A stretch of DNA of 64,000 nucleotides, from positions 4,504,001 to 4,568,000 of the forward strand of contig NC_087119.1 of the NCBI RefSeq assembly GCF_963855985.1, in the 5' to 3' direction. The notes under the pieces were generated by a model. It was not told the origin of the DNA. It ran no database searches and saw only the letters and a list, made by a program, of their open reading frames with translations. This DNA is from Ostrinia nubilalis. Taxonomy: Eukaryota > Arthropoda > Insecta > Lepidoptera > Crambidae. The stretch's first letter is position 1, and each line of letters starts with the position of its first letter. The position numbers and the translations under genes were made by a program. This document shows positions 33,395 to 47,305 of the stretch, one piece after another.

Positions 33395-35557
33395 ACTTTG
33401 AAATACCTTTACCTATGCAAAAGGGCATATAATATATTCTTGAGGCCGTAACTTCACAGGAGTTCTAAGAGCGACGACGTGGCGTCTAAATTAGATTCCT
33501 GATAGGATTATGTGAATTTGTAATAATGTTTTCTTGTAACGAAATATCAAGTAAATGTGCTTAATAAACAGAGTAGCTACTTTTTCAAAGGTGCTCTTAG
33601 TCATTGTGTAACAACAGTTACGTAAGTGAGGCATTATAATATCCGTAATTATTTAATGAAAACGGACAATATTATTCAATCATATCTAGTTGTTCACTTA
33701 ATTTATTTTACTTTATACAATGGACATGGCGCACAATTTTTGTTGAAGATGCCAAAAAATACTACAAAAAATTAGAATGAATACTGTATTTTTACTTTTT
33801 TGATATCTTTAAAAATGACTGAAATATTCAAGCTCAAAGTGCGCTCTTCCGCTAGGAGCGATTTTCCGCGCGGATTTTGAAAATGTGACGTAGTAACATG
33901 AAAAGCTGCATGTAAGATATTATCTGTGTACAATGGTTAGAATGGTTAGTAGGGGAGCCGAAGCGGGGATTTCGGGACTTACTAAAGAGTGGCAGACTAA
34001 CATACAAGGAAATACTTTGTACCTGGTTGATTACCTCTAAGTATGAATTTTTGATATAAAACGGCATTAGTTCTTATGCCTCTCACCCAAAAAATACCTC
34101 AATTAAGCCCAAATTTGAGACCGCAGCCAAACTTTGAGTGACGATGGTAACTAGCCTAGATGGAGGACACATGAAATTGAACTTCTGCTTCTTCATTGAT
34201 AAAGACTTATCATTTACCATACCTTATCATTTTGTATTCCATTTTCAAGTCACTTTTTTTTCGCTTACTGTTTAAACAAAACGTGGGATTTTTTTAAATC
34301 TCAGGTCTTTTGAACGCACATCTGAACGATGTCTGGTTTTAATTTCTTCAGTTACTCCGTGACCATGGCGCTCGCAACAGTGCCGAAATATTGGAAACTC
34401 AAAACTAAGGTACATGGTAGCAATCCCGTCAGTAATAATATGTAATAGGAAAATGTCTTGAAAAATAAGTAAATCGTATATTACTTTATGTAACTAATTT
34501 TATAATGTATCATACTTATAACTAATCACTTCATTCCGAACTAGAAAACGATTCCAAGGATTCCACTTTTCTTCAATAGATGATCAAGATAATAGTTATT
34601 TATTATAAATTGCTCTTCCACTATTTCAATTATTCTATCTTACATCTTACTTGATGAAATCTTTTTCAATTTAATTTACATGGTCATAACATTTTCACCA
34701 TTCCTCTGCACCAATTTGTGAGGTACACCTGAAACCCCCGATAAAGCAGCTATTATAAGAATAATATTTAAAAAAAACCCTCCTTCTGACGCAGTTAGGT
34801 AATAAACTAAATGTATCCAATTTCACTTAAACTTACTGTCAACTCAACGACGCGCTTTAAAATCAAAGATTGACTATGAATTATGCCTTATTTTACAATA
34901 CACATTGAAAACAATATGACTTGCTTGAGCTTTTTCGACTTTTTCACAAAAATAACAAATAGGCATGAAGAGATTACAAAATTTCTGCAGCGACTGACAG
35001 TTCACTTGATTTACTTTGACAGGTGACAATAAAGCCATAGACATTTGCCATATGAAAGACACACTTTTCCAATATTTTTGTTTGCCATGAGATTCTGGTA
35101 CACCTATACCTATAATTTAATGAAAAGATAAACTAAATTTTTTCTGCACAACGAAAATCTGCTTTGGCGCGTAGCAATGCAACGTGACAACTGCAGTTCG
35201 GACTTCTTTATGCGTCCACTACACATACAATAAAATTCGAACTATCGCACATTTTTTCTTTTTAATTCTAATTCAGTAAAAAATGTTTTTGAAACCTTCA
35301 TTCAAAATTCAAAAGTTATTATCATATGACAGAACTTATGACCAGACTATGTACATTGAATAAAATATTTTTCTATTTATCATCAAGCTTAGCAGTCTAA
35401 TAAGTTACTATGACACTCGAGTTAATCCACATTCAGCACCATAGCCTCCCCTTCTACAAGGCCCTCTACAAATGTCAAAACGTCACTTAACCCTTTTAGC
35501 ACCAGTTCTTTTGTTTTTGAGAAGATGTACCCAAATTTTTATATCAATTTAATTATA
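33395..35557. other. Spacer, nothing recognised
   Basis: AT-rich. Only the short repeat at about 34775-34803 (second copy of the 23220 repeat) stands out. Confidence 0.4.
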
Positions 35558-36288
35558 GTCCAGTCGTTTGGTACAAATTAACGTGGTTACCTGGAAAGTG
35601 TTCCGGGAGTTTTGAAAATTGGTGATTAAAATAGATTTCGCTATGCTCTCTGTTAGTCTGTTAGTTAAGTGTGATTGCCGCGCTCGTTGCGAAATTGGAA
35701 AAATGCTGCCATAGAGAAGATTTTTGATAGTTACATTCTTTCCTATTTCGTCGTTACAGCCAAATGACGTTCACTGCTGGACAAAGGCGAGAGGCCTTTG
35801 GGTTTTCCATAGGTTTTTCATAATGAACAGTCCTGCGCTGCCCGCATTCAGGTTATTCAAGCGACCTTTACCAGATCGTCGGTCCACCTAGTAGGAGGCC
35901 TGCCCACGCTACGTCTTTCAGCCCGTGGTCGCCACTCAAGAAATTTTCTGCCCCAATGGCCATCGTCTCTACGAGCTATGTGCCCCGCCCACTGCCACTT
36001 GATTTTAGCAATTCTGCGTGCTATGTCGGTCACTTTGGTTCTCCTGCGGATCTCCTCATTTCTGATTCGATCACGCAGGGAAACCCCGATCATAGCCCGC
36101 TCCCTTTGGGTGACCTTGAGCCTTCTTATGAGGCCCATAGTAAGCGACCACGTTTCAGAACCTTAAACTTTCCTATTTATTTCACGACTAGCTTTTGCCT
36201 GCGGCTTCACCACCGGAAATCTATTTATTCACCAATTTTCAAAAATTCCGGAAAACTTTCCAAGTAAAATTAACAAATAACTGGACTA
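35558..36288. repeat. Inverted repeat around an RTE fragment
   Basis: 35558-35640 (TAGTCCAGTCGTTTGG ... GAAAATTGGTGATTAAAATAG) is an inverted copy of 36217-36288 (CTATTTATTCACCAATTTTC ... CTGGACTA). The right arm continues on the minus strand to a Helitron-type end (AAGCCGCAGGCAAAAGCTAG at 36188). Between them lies the RTE fragment. Confidence 0.55.
35757..36140 (-). mobile_element. 3' end of an RTE-like retrotransposon
   Basis: A minus-strand frame of 93 codons reads MGLIRRLKVTQRERAMIGVS, LRDRIRNEEIRRRTKVTDIA, KIKWQWAGHIARRDDG and GRPPTRWTDDLVKVA, then stops. It is the same region as the copy at 25645 but in better condition. The last 100 bp (35757-35856) are the worn 3' part (CCAGCAGTGAACGTCA). 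Truncated; not active. Confidence 0.8.
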
Positions 36289-36291
36289 TTT

Positions 36292-37603
36292 GCTCGTTAT
36301 GACAAAGACACAAACTTGGTTATTTTTCCAGAAAATTTATATTTAAGTGCATAAATGTAAAAATGGCTTCATAGTGCACAAAATTGGCAATAGGTGGCAT
36401 AATAATGGTTACTTTTTAGCGCCTAGTTTGAAATGTGATTGAACAATGACAACTAACAACAGTTGTCAGTTAGGTAAAATTTTATTTTAGTTGGAAAAAG
36501 ACAAAAAGTGGTAAATGGGTTAACGTGCGGGGGCTGCAAAATCATGTTGTGACGTCACGCGCGAATATTGGAAATTTTTGAAAATTTTAAAAAGTCCGTA
36601 AACTTCTCGAGGCTCTATCTTCGGTAATACTGGATGGATTGAGGTGAAATAAAAACTAGTGTAATGTGTGTGATCTAAACTTTAAATTAAGTCATAATTT
36701 AACTTAATATTACAACTTATGCGTGTTGTCCATTATACGGGAAGTAATAGAGATAAAATAAAGCATAACACATTTCGGTACTGCAGCGGCCATTAACAGA
36801 TTAAGGATTAACGGACACCACGGACTGTGACGAACATTTAGCTACTCGTATTAACGCGGTAAAAGGTATCAAGTGTCTTTAGACACTGCAATAGTAGAAT
36901 TACGACCTTAAAAAGGTTTCATGAAATTATTGGAACTGAATTTTGTACTTTTATAGATAGTTACGAGTATACGGTATTCTGCTGTAATTTTTTCACACGA
37001 GTCGCTCTACTATTCAAATCTAACATCACAAATGCATCCCTGATACGACTCTATCGTGACATTTGCTGACAAGACAATAATTAATTAACTCTTAATTACT
37101 ACTTACGTAATTGAGTATTACCAGACAATGTTAAGACAAATGCAATTAAATTGACACTATTATCCTGGAACTGGACTTAATACACAGGTGCGTTAATAAC
37201 CGGGAACAATTAATTGATTCCCGGTAAACTAACTGTTGTCCCACAGAAGACATGCAATAATTGGATGGTCTGCCATACATAGATATTATATCTGCGATAA
37301 TAATATGCAATTGAGGGTAGTGTGACAAACGTTACTTAATAATACCTGTTATAATAGGTACTATGTAATCTTATAAAGATCATACATAATATAGGTAACA
37401 TACTTCGGACTTTCGATAAATATTATTGCTCATTACATTTTCTGCATAAAGGATTTGAACCCACAGGAGTGTTGTAGTAAAACACTTGAGCAAGCAGCTG
37501 TCAACCAAATTAGATGTACCTAACAGCTAATGTATGAACGGTAATCAGTAAGTCACGCAACTGGCAATAAAACGCGACGTTCACGTAAATGTAAATAGCT
37601 TAT
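36292..37603. other. Spacer, nothing recognised
   Basis: AT-rich with no exon, RNA or repeat I can name. Confidence 0.4.
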
Positions 37604-37732
37604 GAGCCAAAGCACACGATACGCTGTGGCGGCGGTGCGTCGCCGAAGCGCTGTAGCTGCGTCGTCTTACATAGAAATATCTGAGGCAAACACGAGCGTT
37701 GCGGCGCCGCAACGCATCGTGTGCTTTGGCTC
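37604..37732. mobile_element. Short GC-rich MITE
   Basis: GAGCCAAAGCACACGATACG at the left pairs with CATCGTGTGCTTTGGCTC at the right; the GC-rich arms (GGCGGCGGTGCGTCGCCG / TTGCGGCGCCGCAACG) give an imperfect hairpin. 129 bp, no coding. Confidence 0.65.
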
Positions 37733-40700
37733 TAAGTAGAGTAACTGAAATGTGGGCTACTGGGATAGCGGACGCCTTTCCATCGGCCGTTCAACCAACA
37801 CGCAATGACAGACGTGTTACGTGATTCGGCATCGCCGGTAGCTAATATCGTATGCATCGAAATTGTAATACCATTTGATTGTTAGGTAGTAGATCATTGT
37901 TTGTTGTAAGTGTGTATAAGATTATATACATAGAGGTATTTGTGTAGTTTTAATCCGTGCTATACGATTCTCATAATGAGGCTATTTATACGCAAAATTA
38001 AGATAAAAAAATAATCGTAATCAAACAAACGATTACTTTTCCAAGCAATATAATAATTCTTAGTTCATTAAAATTGAAACAACAAACATTTTCTTATTGT
38101 TCCAATTCTCGCTATTGGTATGCGCAAGAGCGCCTGTGATTAAGTGAAATTATTATGTGCGCTCGCGGCGCCTTACGTAACGACTCGTCTTCCGGCTGCA
38201 CTGGGTGGCCACGATGAAACCGTTCGCACTTTCCATATATGTACCGTTTTACACCTTTGCTCACTTTTGATTTCCATCTACCGTATATTTAGAGCTGAGT
38301 TCACGCTTTACAATTTTACCTGCAGAATCCACATCGGAGTCCATTAGACTTGTTTGCTTCGGAGTGCCTAATCTAATTCGCTCGGTCCGTCTCTGTTCGC
38401 AAATCAAATCGCAGTAGGTGCCCATCCGGTTATCCGCTGGCTACATCCTATCTGTTACCCTGCACTGCCGGGTATAATTACGGCTATCCGAGCCGATAAT
38501 CATTAGGGTCCCCTTTCGACCCAACAGGCATCCAATATAATTAGTATTTAATGTACAACTTGGTGACATGTACAGTTATTAGCTTCACTATTCGAGCTTT
38601 GGACTATCGGAAACACTGTCACACTGGAACTAGTAATTACTGACGCCTCGTTAGAATTTTGGTTGGTAATTGAATCGTAAACAAAGCTTTGATTTTATAG
38701 TTTGAATAAATAATAAAGGTTTATAAATATAAAATATGAGGAGTGTCTGGGGAAGGTGAGGAAAATTCCTGTGACATCTTACACTGGAAAATGGGACTGT
38801 AGGTGTGACGACACTCGTAATAATGTATGCGACGTATTTTTGCCAAAACAAACAAGACGAAAAGCGCAAATGATAAAAGCCTCCTGACGTCTGTTAATAC
38901 AGTTATTAATGCATCTCAACTGCGTCTCTACATCTCTAAGGCCTTTTTAAAAATAGCTTCTACTATATCAGTTTCTTGAAAACGTTAATTATGTGCACTT
39001 CGTAGCTTTATTGCTAATTAGTTCAGCGTTGAAAAGTATTGAGAGTTTATTATTTAAAAATAGAATGCAAAAGTATTCTACTTTTTATTTTCATCTAGGA
39101 TGATGGTATTCCTAAATAAAGGTCTATCAATAAGTAGATTGTCTTTTGAAAGAAAGAAAATATATTTATTTGGTACTAAAAATAGAATGATACACATTGA
39201 CAATATAAAGCAAAAATAATAAAATTGTTGTTACTAAATTTGTCTCTGCTCAGTTTTCGAGATGTTATTAATAATACAGACTAGTAAACGTGTCTCTTGA
39301 GATTTTCCTTTGAGAAATTGAAACCTTGCTATCATCGCATCGTTTACATCCATTATTATTATATTATTCTTTTACAAGTTTCTTTTTAAGAAAGAAATAC
39401 GTGATATTTTTGCCAATAAAATAACATCTATTAATAGCTTAACGTCAATTAAGGATTAATGTTTATTGTTTTCTAAAATAACACCCACAATGTTGTTTAG
39501 TCTATCGACGACGTCTATCGAATTGTTTTTGAAAAGCTTTCGTCTGAGAAGTCTTCTGCCAACTTGAATTAATAGAGCTGTAACCGATTCGACGCGCTTC
39601 AGTTTCGCGGAGTTGTTCAAACAACCTTTGCGCGTGTCAAAGCCAGTAATTAACTCTCGGGTGTTGCTCCTTTTTGTCCAGGATGTTATGAATGCAATTA
39701 AAAAGTATTCCAATCACATGTGAATCTCCATCAAATGAAGACAACTTAGATGAGTTTACTTTGAAATTCCAAACATAGACACTTGTCAACATTGAAGACA
39801 TTTTCCCAAAAGATAAACAGAACCTGTAGCAGTGATATTGATTTCGGATATTCGTGTACCTATGTTTTGTAATGATAATCGCAGTTAAAAACTACTAGTG
39901 TTGAATGATGCAATGAAATCATTTAGATTACAAAATTACTCGATATGTTTATGTAAGAAGTGTGAACACGGTTTGTTTATTTAAAGTTATGTACTTATGA
40001 ATAAAACGAAGGCAACAAAACTAGTATTGAACTGTAAGGTAATATAAATATATGCGTGCATAAGCCTAGTTGTGATTAATTAAAAGTATAGACAGTTTAA
40101 TAGGCCTACATTCTTCTTGACGCAAAGTGTTGTGTTAATTAATAATATGATTAACGGCGAGTACTTATTTCATAATATGTGCAAAATATTTCCGCTCTTT
40201 TATGTTTACTTAATCAATAACATGAAACCGAAATTATTATCATGACGTCATCAAACAATTTTGTACGTGTACCAATACTTACTACTAGAGCCTTTTGAGA
40301 TATTCTCTAAAAAAACTTGAGCCGATTAGTTGCATGCATTCGTTTGCTAGGTAGGCTTCCTAATACGTTATTAGAGCAAAGACTAGTTTTGTTTAAAATA
40401 CTTGCGAGAAGATATACCTAATAAAAGTATTAACCGTGAATCAAAGATAATCTGATTTTATTCTGCAATCTTGATAATGAATTCAAAAGGATTTAAAGCA
40501 TTTACATTTTTTCCTGGCGGCTCTTGATGAATGCTTAACTCGTTCAAAGCCGGTTTCGTTGATATCAGATTCAATTAAATGTTGGACTCACTTTCGTTTG
40601 AGTTGCGAGATACCTACTTTTTCTAGGTTTATTTTATGTTTTCCGCTGCTATTTCTGTTTGCGCGGATTTTTTTCCGACGTGAACCGTAAGTGAATATAT

Positions 40701-41220
40701 CAATTCATTGTTTGGTCCAGGATATGATCGGGAGCTTTGTGCTTGGCGTTTTGTTACTAAAATAGCGTGAATTGTAAATCGGTTCAGTGCAAAAAAATTA
40801 TTAGCCGCAACAAAAAGTGTTATCGTTTATTTTTGAGTTGATTCGTAAATACATACGGTATGAATAAAAGAATTAAAAAAAGCACTGTTGTTTGTAGAAC
40901 TGATTTCTTCAATTAATGAGAAATATTACATGGAATAACTTTTCTGTAAATTTGTGAAATTAAGTAGATAGAATATCCCTTTTTTACTTATTAATTATAA
41001 CCGAAAAAATGTACTAGAACGTTAGGGATATTACGAGCAGCTTAAGAATTTCTTCCTATGTAACTATTGTTAATCCTACTAATTGTTTTATAAACAATCA
41101 GCCGTATATCTACCACTATTGCTTTGACACTTATTTACAATTCGCCAAGCCAAATTGAAATCGCGATGCGTACGTTTAACATGCAGCAAGCACAACTATA
41201 GCACATGTTCACAACACTTA
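37733..41220. other. Spacer, nothing recognised
   Basis: AT-rich. 38140-38510 is moderately GC-richer, but without bounded frames or repeats I can identify. Confidence 0.4.
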
Positions 41221-41335
41221 CTATGTAAGAAGCGTCTTCAGACGGCGCGCGCACAGACACAGACTGCGCTGGCGCACCGCGGGCTGCGCTCAGGCGGCAC
41301 CCCACTCGCGACCCTCCCATCCTACCACCAAACTG
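41221..41335. other. CpG-rich island, possible promoter or 5' UTR
   Basis: About 110 bp of high GC (GACGGCGCGCGCACAGACAC, GGCGCACCGCGGGCTGCG) in AT-rich DNA. Frames on both strands cross it but none has splice or start support. It may be an alternative first exon of the host gene or a conserved regulatory element. Confidence 0.25.
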
Positions 41336-41944
41336 ACGTGTCCACAAACAAGAATGATACACATTCTTTACCTCCACACTTACGATACACACAGTGGAGC
41401 CGTGAACCAAATTACTTTCGTTTTCATGTCCAGCTCAGATTCGATGACAGTGAAAGTTAGGTCAGGGACATACGTCAGATCAAACTGTGAGATAACAAAC
41501 ATGCGTAATTTGACATTTTTAGGAAACAATTGGTTCTATTTAAATATCGTACAAGTATGTCCTGTTGATAGGCTTAAATTATAATTAATTAGTTGTCATA
41601 CGCGTCGGACATAGCTCTATCGGTGGTCCGATAGAGTTCGTAGTTGGCACTACGTATTACAAAATCAAGTGTTGTTGGACAGGTTGATTCTGCCTAAGGG
41701 CTCTTTCAAATAAGACGTCTTGAGCCGGATATTAAGTAGTCCGTTTGCAGCATTTGCAGGGCCTTGGAAATACAAATGATAATAACCAACAGTTAGTGTG
41801 TGGTCTTACAAACGCACGACGGATCCTGCTCAAAACGTAGTATACTTAGTATTAGTTGAATTTAATTAAAAAAAAATTCCTCCCATTAGTCCCTTGTGGT
41901 AAGCCAAGTAAATATGCGTGTTTTACAAGTGGACTCGCCACAAT

Positions 41945-42028
41945 ACTCGAACGCGGTGGGATTCGAACCTGCGTTCCTCGGATCTCAAGTCGGCCAGTCC
42001 AACCCCTTCACTGCTTAGCTATCGTGTC
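41945..42028 (-). repeat. tRNA-derived SINE head
   Basis: On the minus strand a box-A-like TAGCTAAGCAGTG is followed 40 nt later by a perfect box B, GGTTCGAATCCC. Spacing fits pol III, but the acceptor arms do not pair as in a real tRNA. A SINE head is the likeliest reading. Confidence 0.4.
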
Positions 42029-42029
42029 T

Positions 42030-43127
42030 ATATTCTGAGAATTAATCCCATGTAATCCGTCGAGAATAGGTAAATTTTATTCAAAGTGACTCTTCTTTGA
42101 ATTATTTTCGGAGATAAGTAACTTAGTCGTGTATCAAAGAATCTCTTTGTATGAATTTTTTATGAATTCGAAAGTTCCTAAAACAAAGTGACAATACAAT
42201 TCATTCAACCCTTCAATAAAAAAGCCTGAAAATATTTTTATTCTAAATGTCATAAGTTTAAGAGGCTTTCAGTTTTAACATTGGAAATGTAAAGAGCATA
42301 AACGACGTCATTTTAGTAAACAGCGACACCAAGAAGCACTTACTTAATAAAACTCTTTATACTGTAATGTCATTGCCGTCTTGGTAAATACTTATACTTA
42401 AAAACGAACAAGACACTGCTACCTTTGTCATTCATTGCGTGTGGCTTTCTTATGTAGTCTTTAGTGCGTTAAAAGAATTTAAAACATGAAACTTCAAACA
42501 TTAATAATAAACGCCCAAGGCTGCGTGGTGACGATGCGTCATTCCGTGACCGAGCTCAAGCCTTACTTAATAAAGCTGAGCCCACGCAGACTGTGATAAA
42601 GATAAGCCAAAATTAGGGGCGAAGAGGGCGACTCATCGCACAATGTAGTATTACGTGAAACATGCAAAGCTACTTTCAATTTCAACCCTTCTACATCTTT
42701 AAGATATCCATTACGCAACAGACTAAAAAATCTGGTTCAAAATGACGTCACTAAACCCCACACACCTAAAATCCAAAATATTGAATACAAGACAACCAGT
42801 AGCTAATAGCAAACAGGAAATATGTCGTCTATCGAAGGAATAAATCAAGATAATGTACTCGCAATTATTATGTCATGTAGGTACATCGGTTCTGCTGACA
42901 ATCTTCCTACACCATGATGGAGTGTAGGACGAAGGAATCCGGTATCATTTATAATAAAATTTATTACGCTCATTACATAACTAATTAGATGAGAATCTTA
43001 TCAAGGATTATTTTTTGTTTTTGGAATCCCACTGACACTGATGGACAATGAAAGCAATTTATTTATATGAAATCATTTGAAAAACTTTTGTGGCATTATA
43101 ATGTATTTATACCTAGTTGTTAAAATT
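42030..43127. other. Spacer, nothing recognised
   Basis: AT-rich, no supported feature. Confidence 0.35.
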
Positions 43128-43250
43128 CACGTAGGCGAGTGAGCTTTACATGTGTGGTGGCTCGCTAGCGTTCGTTTTTTCAAAAGTTAACACTTAACAC
43201 TATAGTTATGTCAGTTTTGTACACACAAGTAAAGCTCACTCGCCTTCGTG
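43128..43250. mobile_element. Short MITE
   Basis: CACGTAGGCGAGTGAGCTTT at the left and AAAGCTCACTCGCCTTCGTG at the right are inverted repeats; TACATGTGTG / CACACAAGTA extend the pairing. 123 bp. Confidence 0.7.
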
Positions 43251-43518
43251 AGTTGCAAGAACTACGAGTATACCTACTAATTATTACTATCTGACGAGCA
43301 GAAGTAAAAGGGAGTGATAAAATAGATTAAAGTAATAAAACTGAGTTATGTTGTGTGTCCTGATTAGGTCTATTTAAATTAGTGTGTGCCAGACGACCAT
43401 AAACTGCTACGGTATGAGGCATGACCTACAAACCTCATGTATTCAAACTCGAACGTGTCCAGCGATCTGTCTTGAAAATAGCATAAGCGGTCTATTAGAT
43501 AAAATATATTGAAATAAT

Positions 43519-44247
43519 GAGGCTTCCGGCGACTGGGACCGCAATTAACTGGGACCGCGGTCCCAGTCGCCGGAACCGTAAAAAATAAATAATTTTCTTC
43601 CGGCAACTGGGACCACTCATAGATAACTTACAAAAATATATTATTCAGGCTAAAATCGGTACAGTCATAAGAAAAAAAAATCTAAATTATTTGTTTGAAT
43701 TATCATTGACTCGTTCTAGATATGATTTTATACTATGCACTTAGCAATAAGTAGATTAAGCTAGGCCATTTTTACATAATTACATACATTAATACAAATA
43801 CTAATATTGGACTGAATACTTTAAAACATTTTCTACCAGTAAATTATTATTTACTGAATTTCATGTATGTAGTACAACATATTTTAATGCTTATTATTTT
43901 TCCCCTTAGAATCTACTATAAATCTACTATAAGTCCTATAAATCAAACGAATTATTTTTTTATTAAATCAATATAACCAAGCTATGGTGTATAAAGCTTC
44001 GTCGATTTAAAGGTCAATTAGCCCTTTTTAAATATACATTTTATATTAATAAATTATGTTTTTAAATTAAAAAGGATTTTTCTTCAATTATTTCACCTAA
44101 AAATGTTTAGTGTGACTGTACATTGTTTTATTTCAGTTATCATTTACGAGTGGTCCCAGTTGCCGGAAGAATATTATTTAATTTTTAAGGATCCGGCGAC
44201 TGGGACCGCGGTCCCAGTTAATTGCGGTCCCAGTCGCCGGAAGCCTC
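43519..44247. mobile_element. Long-TIR foldback element with nested palindromes
   Basis: The outer arms (GAGGCTTCCGGCGACTGGGA ... / ... TCCCAGTCGCCGGAAGCCTC) are about 100 bp. Each arm is itself built from GGACCGCGGTCC palindromes and repeated CCGGCRACTGGGACC words. The centre is AT-rich and non-coding. Confidence 0.75.
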
Positions 44248-46669
44248 AATATTAAGAGGTAATAAATAATACGGTACAACAGTTCAGAATATCTCCTTCC
44301 TTATAGGTCATCGGTAGACTGTGGTGGCTCGGGATCTTCTTCAAACTAAAACAAACATAGTAAACAAACACCTCATCATATTTGGCCTAATCATCACTTT
44401 CCATCAGGTGAGGCCAGGAGCCTCTAGAAGAAAATTTTCCTCATGGAAATTGAGAAGAGTGGTCACCACTACACATGGAATTCTAGTGTGATGTCAAGAG
44501 AAGTTGTTAGTTATTCCAAAAGTGTGAAAAATATGCCCCATAATGCTTACGAAATGGTAAAATTGTCATTCACGCTTATTTACTGTAAAAATAGTCCAAA
44601 AACAATACGTAACTTTCATACACGGCAATGACTGACACAATCAGTAGTTGGGTAGTATTGTTAACACGATTGTGCAACTTCAATTTTATTGTTTTCGGGT
44701 TATTTATGTCTTCTTAATGAACTAACTTAATTAGTTGATGAATATAGTATTGCGAAAGTTAAATACACAACATCTACAGGGTGGAAACGATAAGTGATCT
44801 CACTCGATTATTTCTAAACTATACATGTATTATTTGTATAGTAGAGATTAATTTAAATTGTGTTCAATTATTAAATGTCCGTTGGAATATTAATACTTTG
44901 TTGTGGAACTTTCGAGCAATAAGCTTTCATTAGAGACGGCGACCAGCCACGTGGAAACTTATGCGCTTCAATGAAGACGAATGATATTTACAACGCGAAT
45001 ATCGCATCTCTATGACTTTTATATCACTTAAGATTTCTGTATTCATATTACAGGCACCTTCAACATATTACATTTTAATATATTTTGTAAAGAAATGTAA
45101 GAAGATTTTCAATTTAATTAAACATTTCTATTTGATTTGTTGGAGCGGAATAATCCTATTGACATGTCTAAAAAAGGAATATAAGATTAGAAATAAATTC
45201 TATTTAACTAGGCATAAAATCGAGGGCGAAAGAAAGTCACCTTAACTTTAAAAGTACTTTCGGTGTGTCAATAATGTTAGAAAATGTGTGTTTAAAAAAT
45301 ATACGATGGTCGAACCTACGACCGCTGGTTTTGTGTTCAGGGTCAGTAACCAGACGTCCGTTTTTAACGGTCTAGTGAATTGTACTCGTTTAATTTTAAA
45401 GTAATAACGCCCTTGTCGACTCAAATTGATGTTTTCCATGCTAAATAGTTCGAAATTGTTACCATCCGGCGGGTAAAGGTTTTCTTGTTCGAGTTGTGAG
45501 TAATGATTGTTAATGTGGGTCTACTAATTCTTCTAAAAAAATTACGTGAGCCCAACCCCTTCCAGTAATGATTACCTACTAGAAATGTTAATCCCTAGAT
45601 TTTAGATTTGTATTGTATTGATCTAGAATTATAGTAGAGCTTAAATTCATTATTTTTAGTTAATAGGTTTCATTTTATTTTGTAAATTGATGTATATTCC
45701 CAAAATGTATAATGTAATATGCTAATAGAAGTTTATAAATATTTAACTTAGCACTACACCTACTTCCCTATTACAAATCCATCTCTATCCAAATTTTAAA
45801 TACCGTGACGATATTAATATAAACTTTGCATAACTTAACTTGCTCTGTTACGAAACCGTTGCCTACCAACTCCAATTATGTCACTTTTATCATAATGATA
45901 ACGTTTTTGTTTTGGGCAATTTTCATCTGTGTGCTAATAGAAATAGAGTTTTATTTTTCGTATCGATTTCGGTCATGTTTAGTTGTATTGATATTTTGGA
46001 CGTTTTTTTAGGTACTAAGTATTCGACTACACACTACGGCTTTCTCTTCCGGCAGTTTGGGAACAATTAGGCTGCTCACGTTATTCCTTTTTTTACGTCC
46101 AACATATTATTTGAATTTGCGACACATTGTCGGATGCGTTTCGCAACTCGCTCTAGAACTCGATACTTTTTCGAAAGTAGTTTAGTAACTTTTCTGAAAT
46201 TCCAGTAGACACAAGTACGATAAAGAATTACTAGGCTTCAAATTGTAAGCTCATTAAGATGTGTTTGCAACCTGTGCCCTTAATCAAAAACTTTTATAAC
46301 CGTAGGTTAAGTGAAAGATCTAACATGTTAAGTATTGTCAAAAGTAATAATTAGTTTTATTTCGAGTGCAATGCTTACGTAACTGTTTTCTAATCTTGCA
46401 TGCTGTGTGTCGCTAGGCACACGGCTTATGAGTTTATAATACAAAAAAGTACTCATTTGTTTTAGTCAAATCGAGATGAGTAGTAACTAGGTATAACTTG
46501 TAATTTGTTATGCATCAACAATTTCTTATACGTTAAAGCGCTAAAAATGGAAACTTTGCAAATGTACTGGATCCTTATACCATAGTTTAATAATGAGTAG
46601 GTATCGCATACTTATACCATATTATACATTTTATTTCGAAATAGATTTTTTTATCATACTTCTTATTAA
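44248..46669. other. Spacer, nothing firm
   Basis: Around 45290-45380 a minus-strand GTAGGTTCGACCATCG resembles a degenerate box B, but no box A pairs with it. Small frames at 45012-46070 are AT-driven. Confidence 0.3.
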
Positions 46670-46850
46670 TCCTACTAATATGTATTATAAATGCGATGTT
46701 TGTTATTCTTTCACGCAAATACTACTGAACGGATTTTGATAAAACTTTACAGTAGTTATAATTGTTTATAACCCAGAATAATAGGCTATAATGTATGACG
46801 ATCTGTGGCAAACTAAATTTCACGCGGGACAAGCCGCGGGCAAAAGCTAG
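46670..46850 (+). mobile_element. Short Helitron-like element, intact ends
   Basis: It begins TCCTACTAATATGTATTATA after A and ends AAGCCGCGGGCAAAAGCTAG before T. 181 bp with no coding; a near relative of 22633-22813. Confidence 0.68.
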
Positions 46851-47305
46851 TTAGTAAATATTTTTCAAAATTTAACTAAAATATCAGCAAATCTGGCTGT
46901 TGTAGGTAGGTACTCGTATTACAAATTAATTAAACAGGCAGGCACGCGTAACTAAATCGCCGTTTACATATTAATAGAGCTTATTTAGTAATTAATTAAC
47001 CCGCAAAGTATAAATAATTACTATTATAGTTTCAGGTATATTAATTTCGAGTCGTAAAGGTCTGTTAGCGGTTCGTATAACTGATGGTTTCCGGATACTT
47101 ACACTAAACGTAATGGTGCGTCAAGTAAAAATAGTTGATGGATTTGTAAAACACTGGTTTTCTTATGTTGTAATACAAACATCAATTTATGTGAAGAAAC
47201 AAGGAATGAGTTCAATTGAAATTTTGACAGGTCAAAAACAATTAAAGTCTTTCTTCTTAAATTCCTTTTTAGCCAGGAGTCACAAAAGGTTTTCGCTAAT
47301 CGCGT

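Noticed and set aside
38144..38347. Frame resembling a signal peptide (KLLCALAAPYVTT)
   Set aside because: It begins with GTG, lacks an upstream ATG and has no bounded exon or family match.
45290..45380. tRNA-like sequence on the minus strand (GTAGGTTCGACCATCG)
   Set aside because: No box A at the right distance and no cloverleaf pairing.
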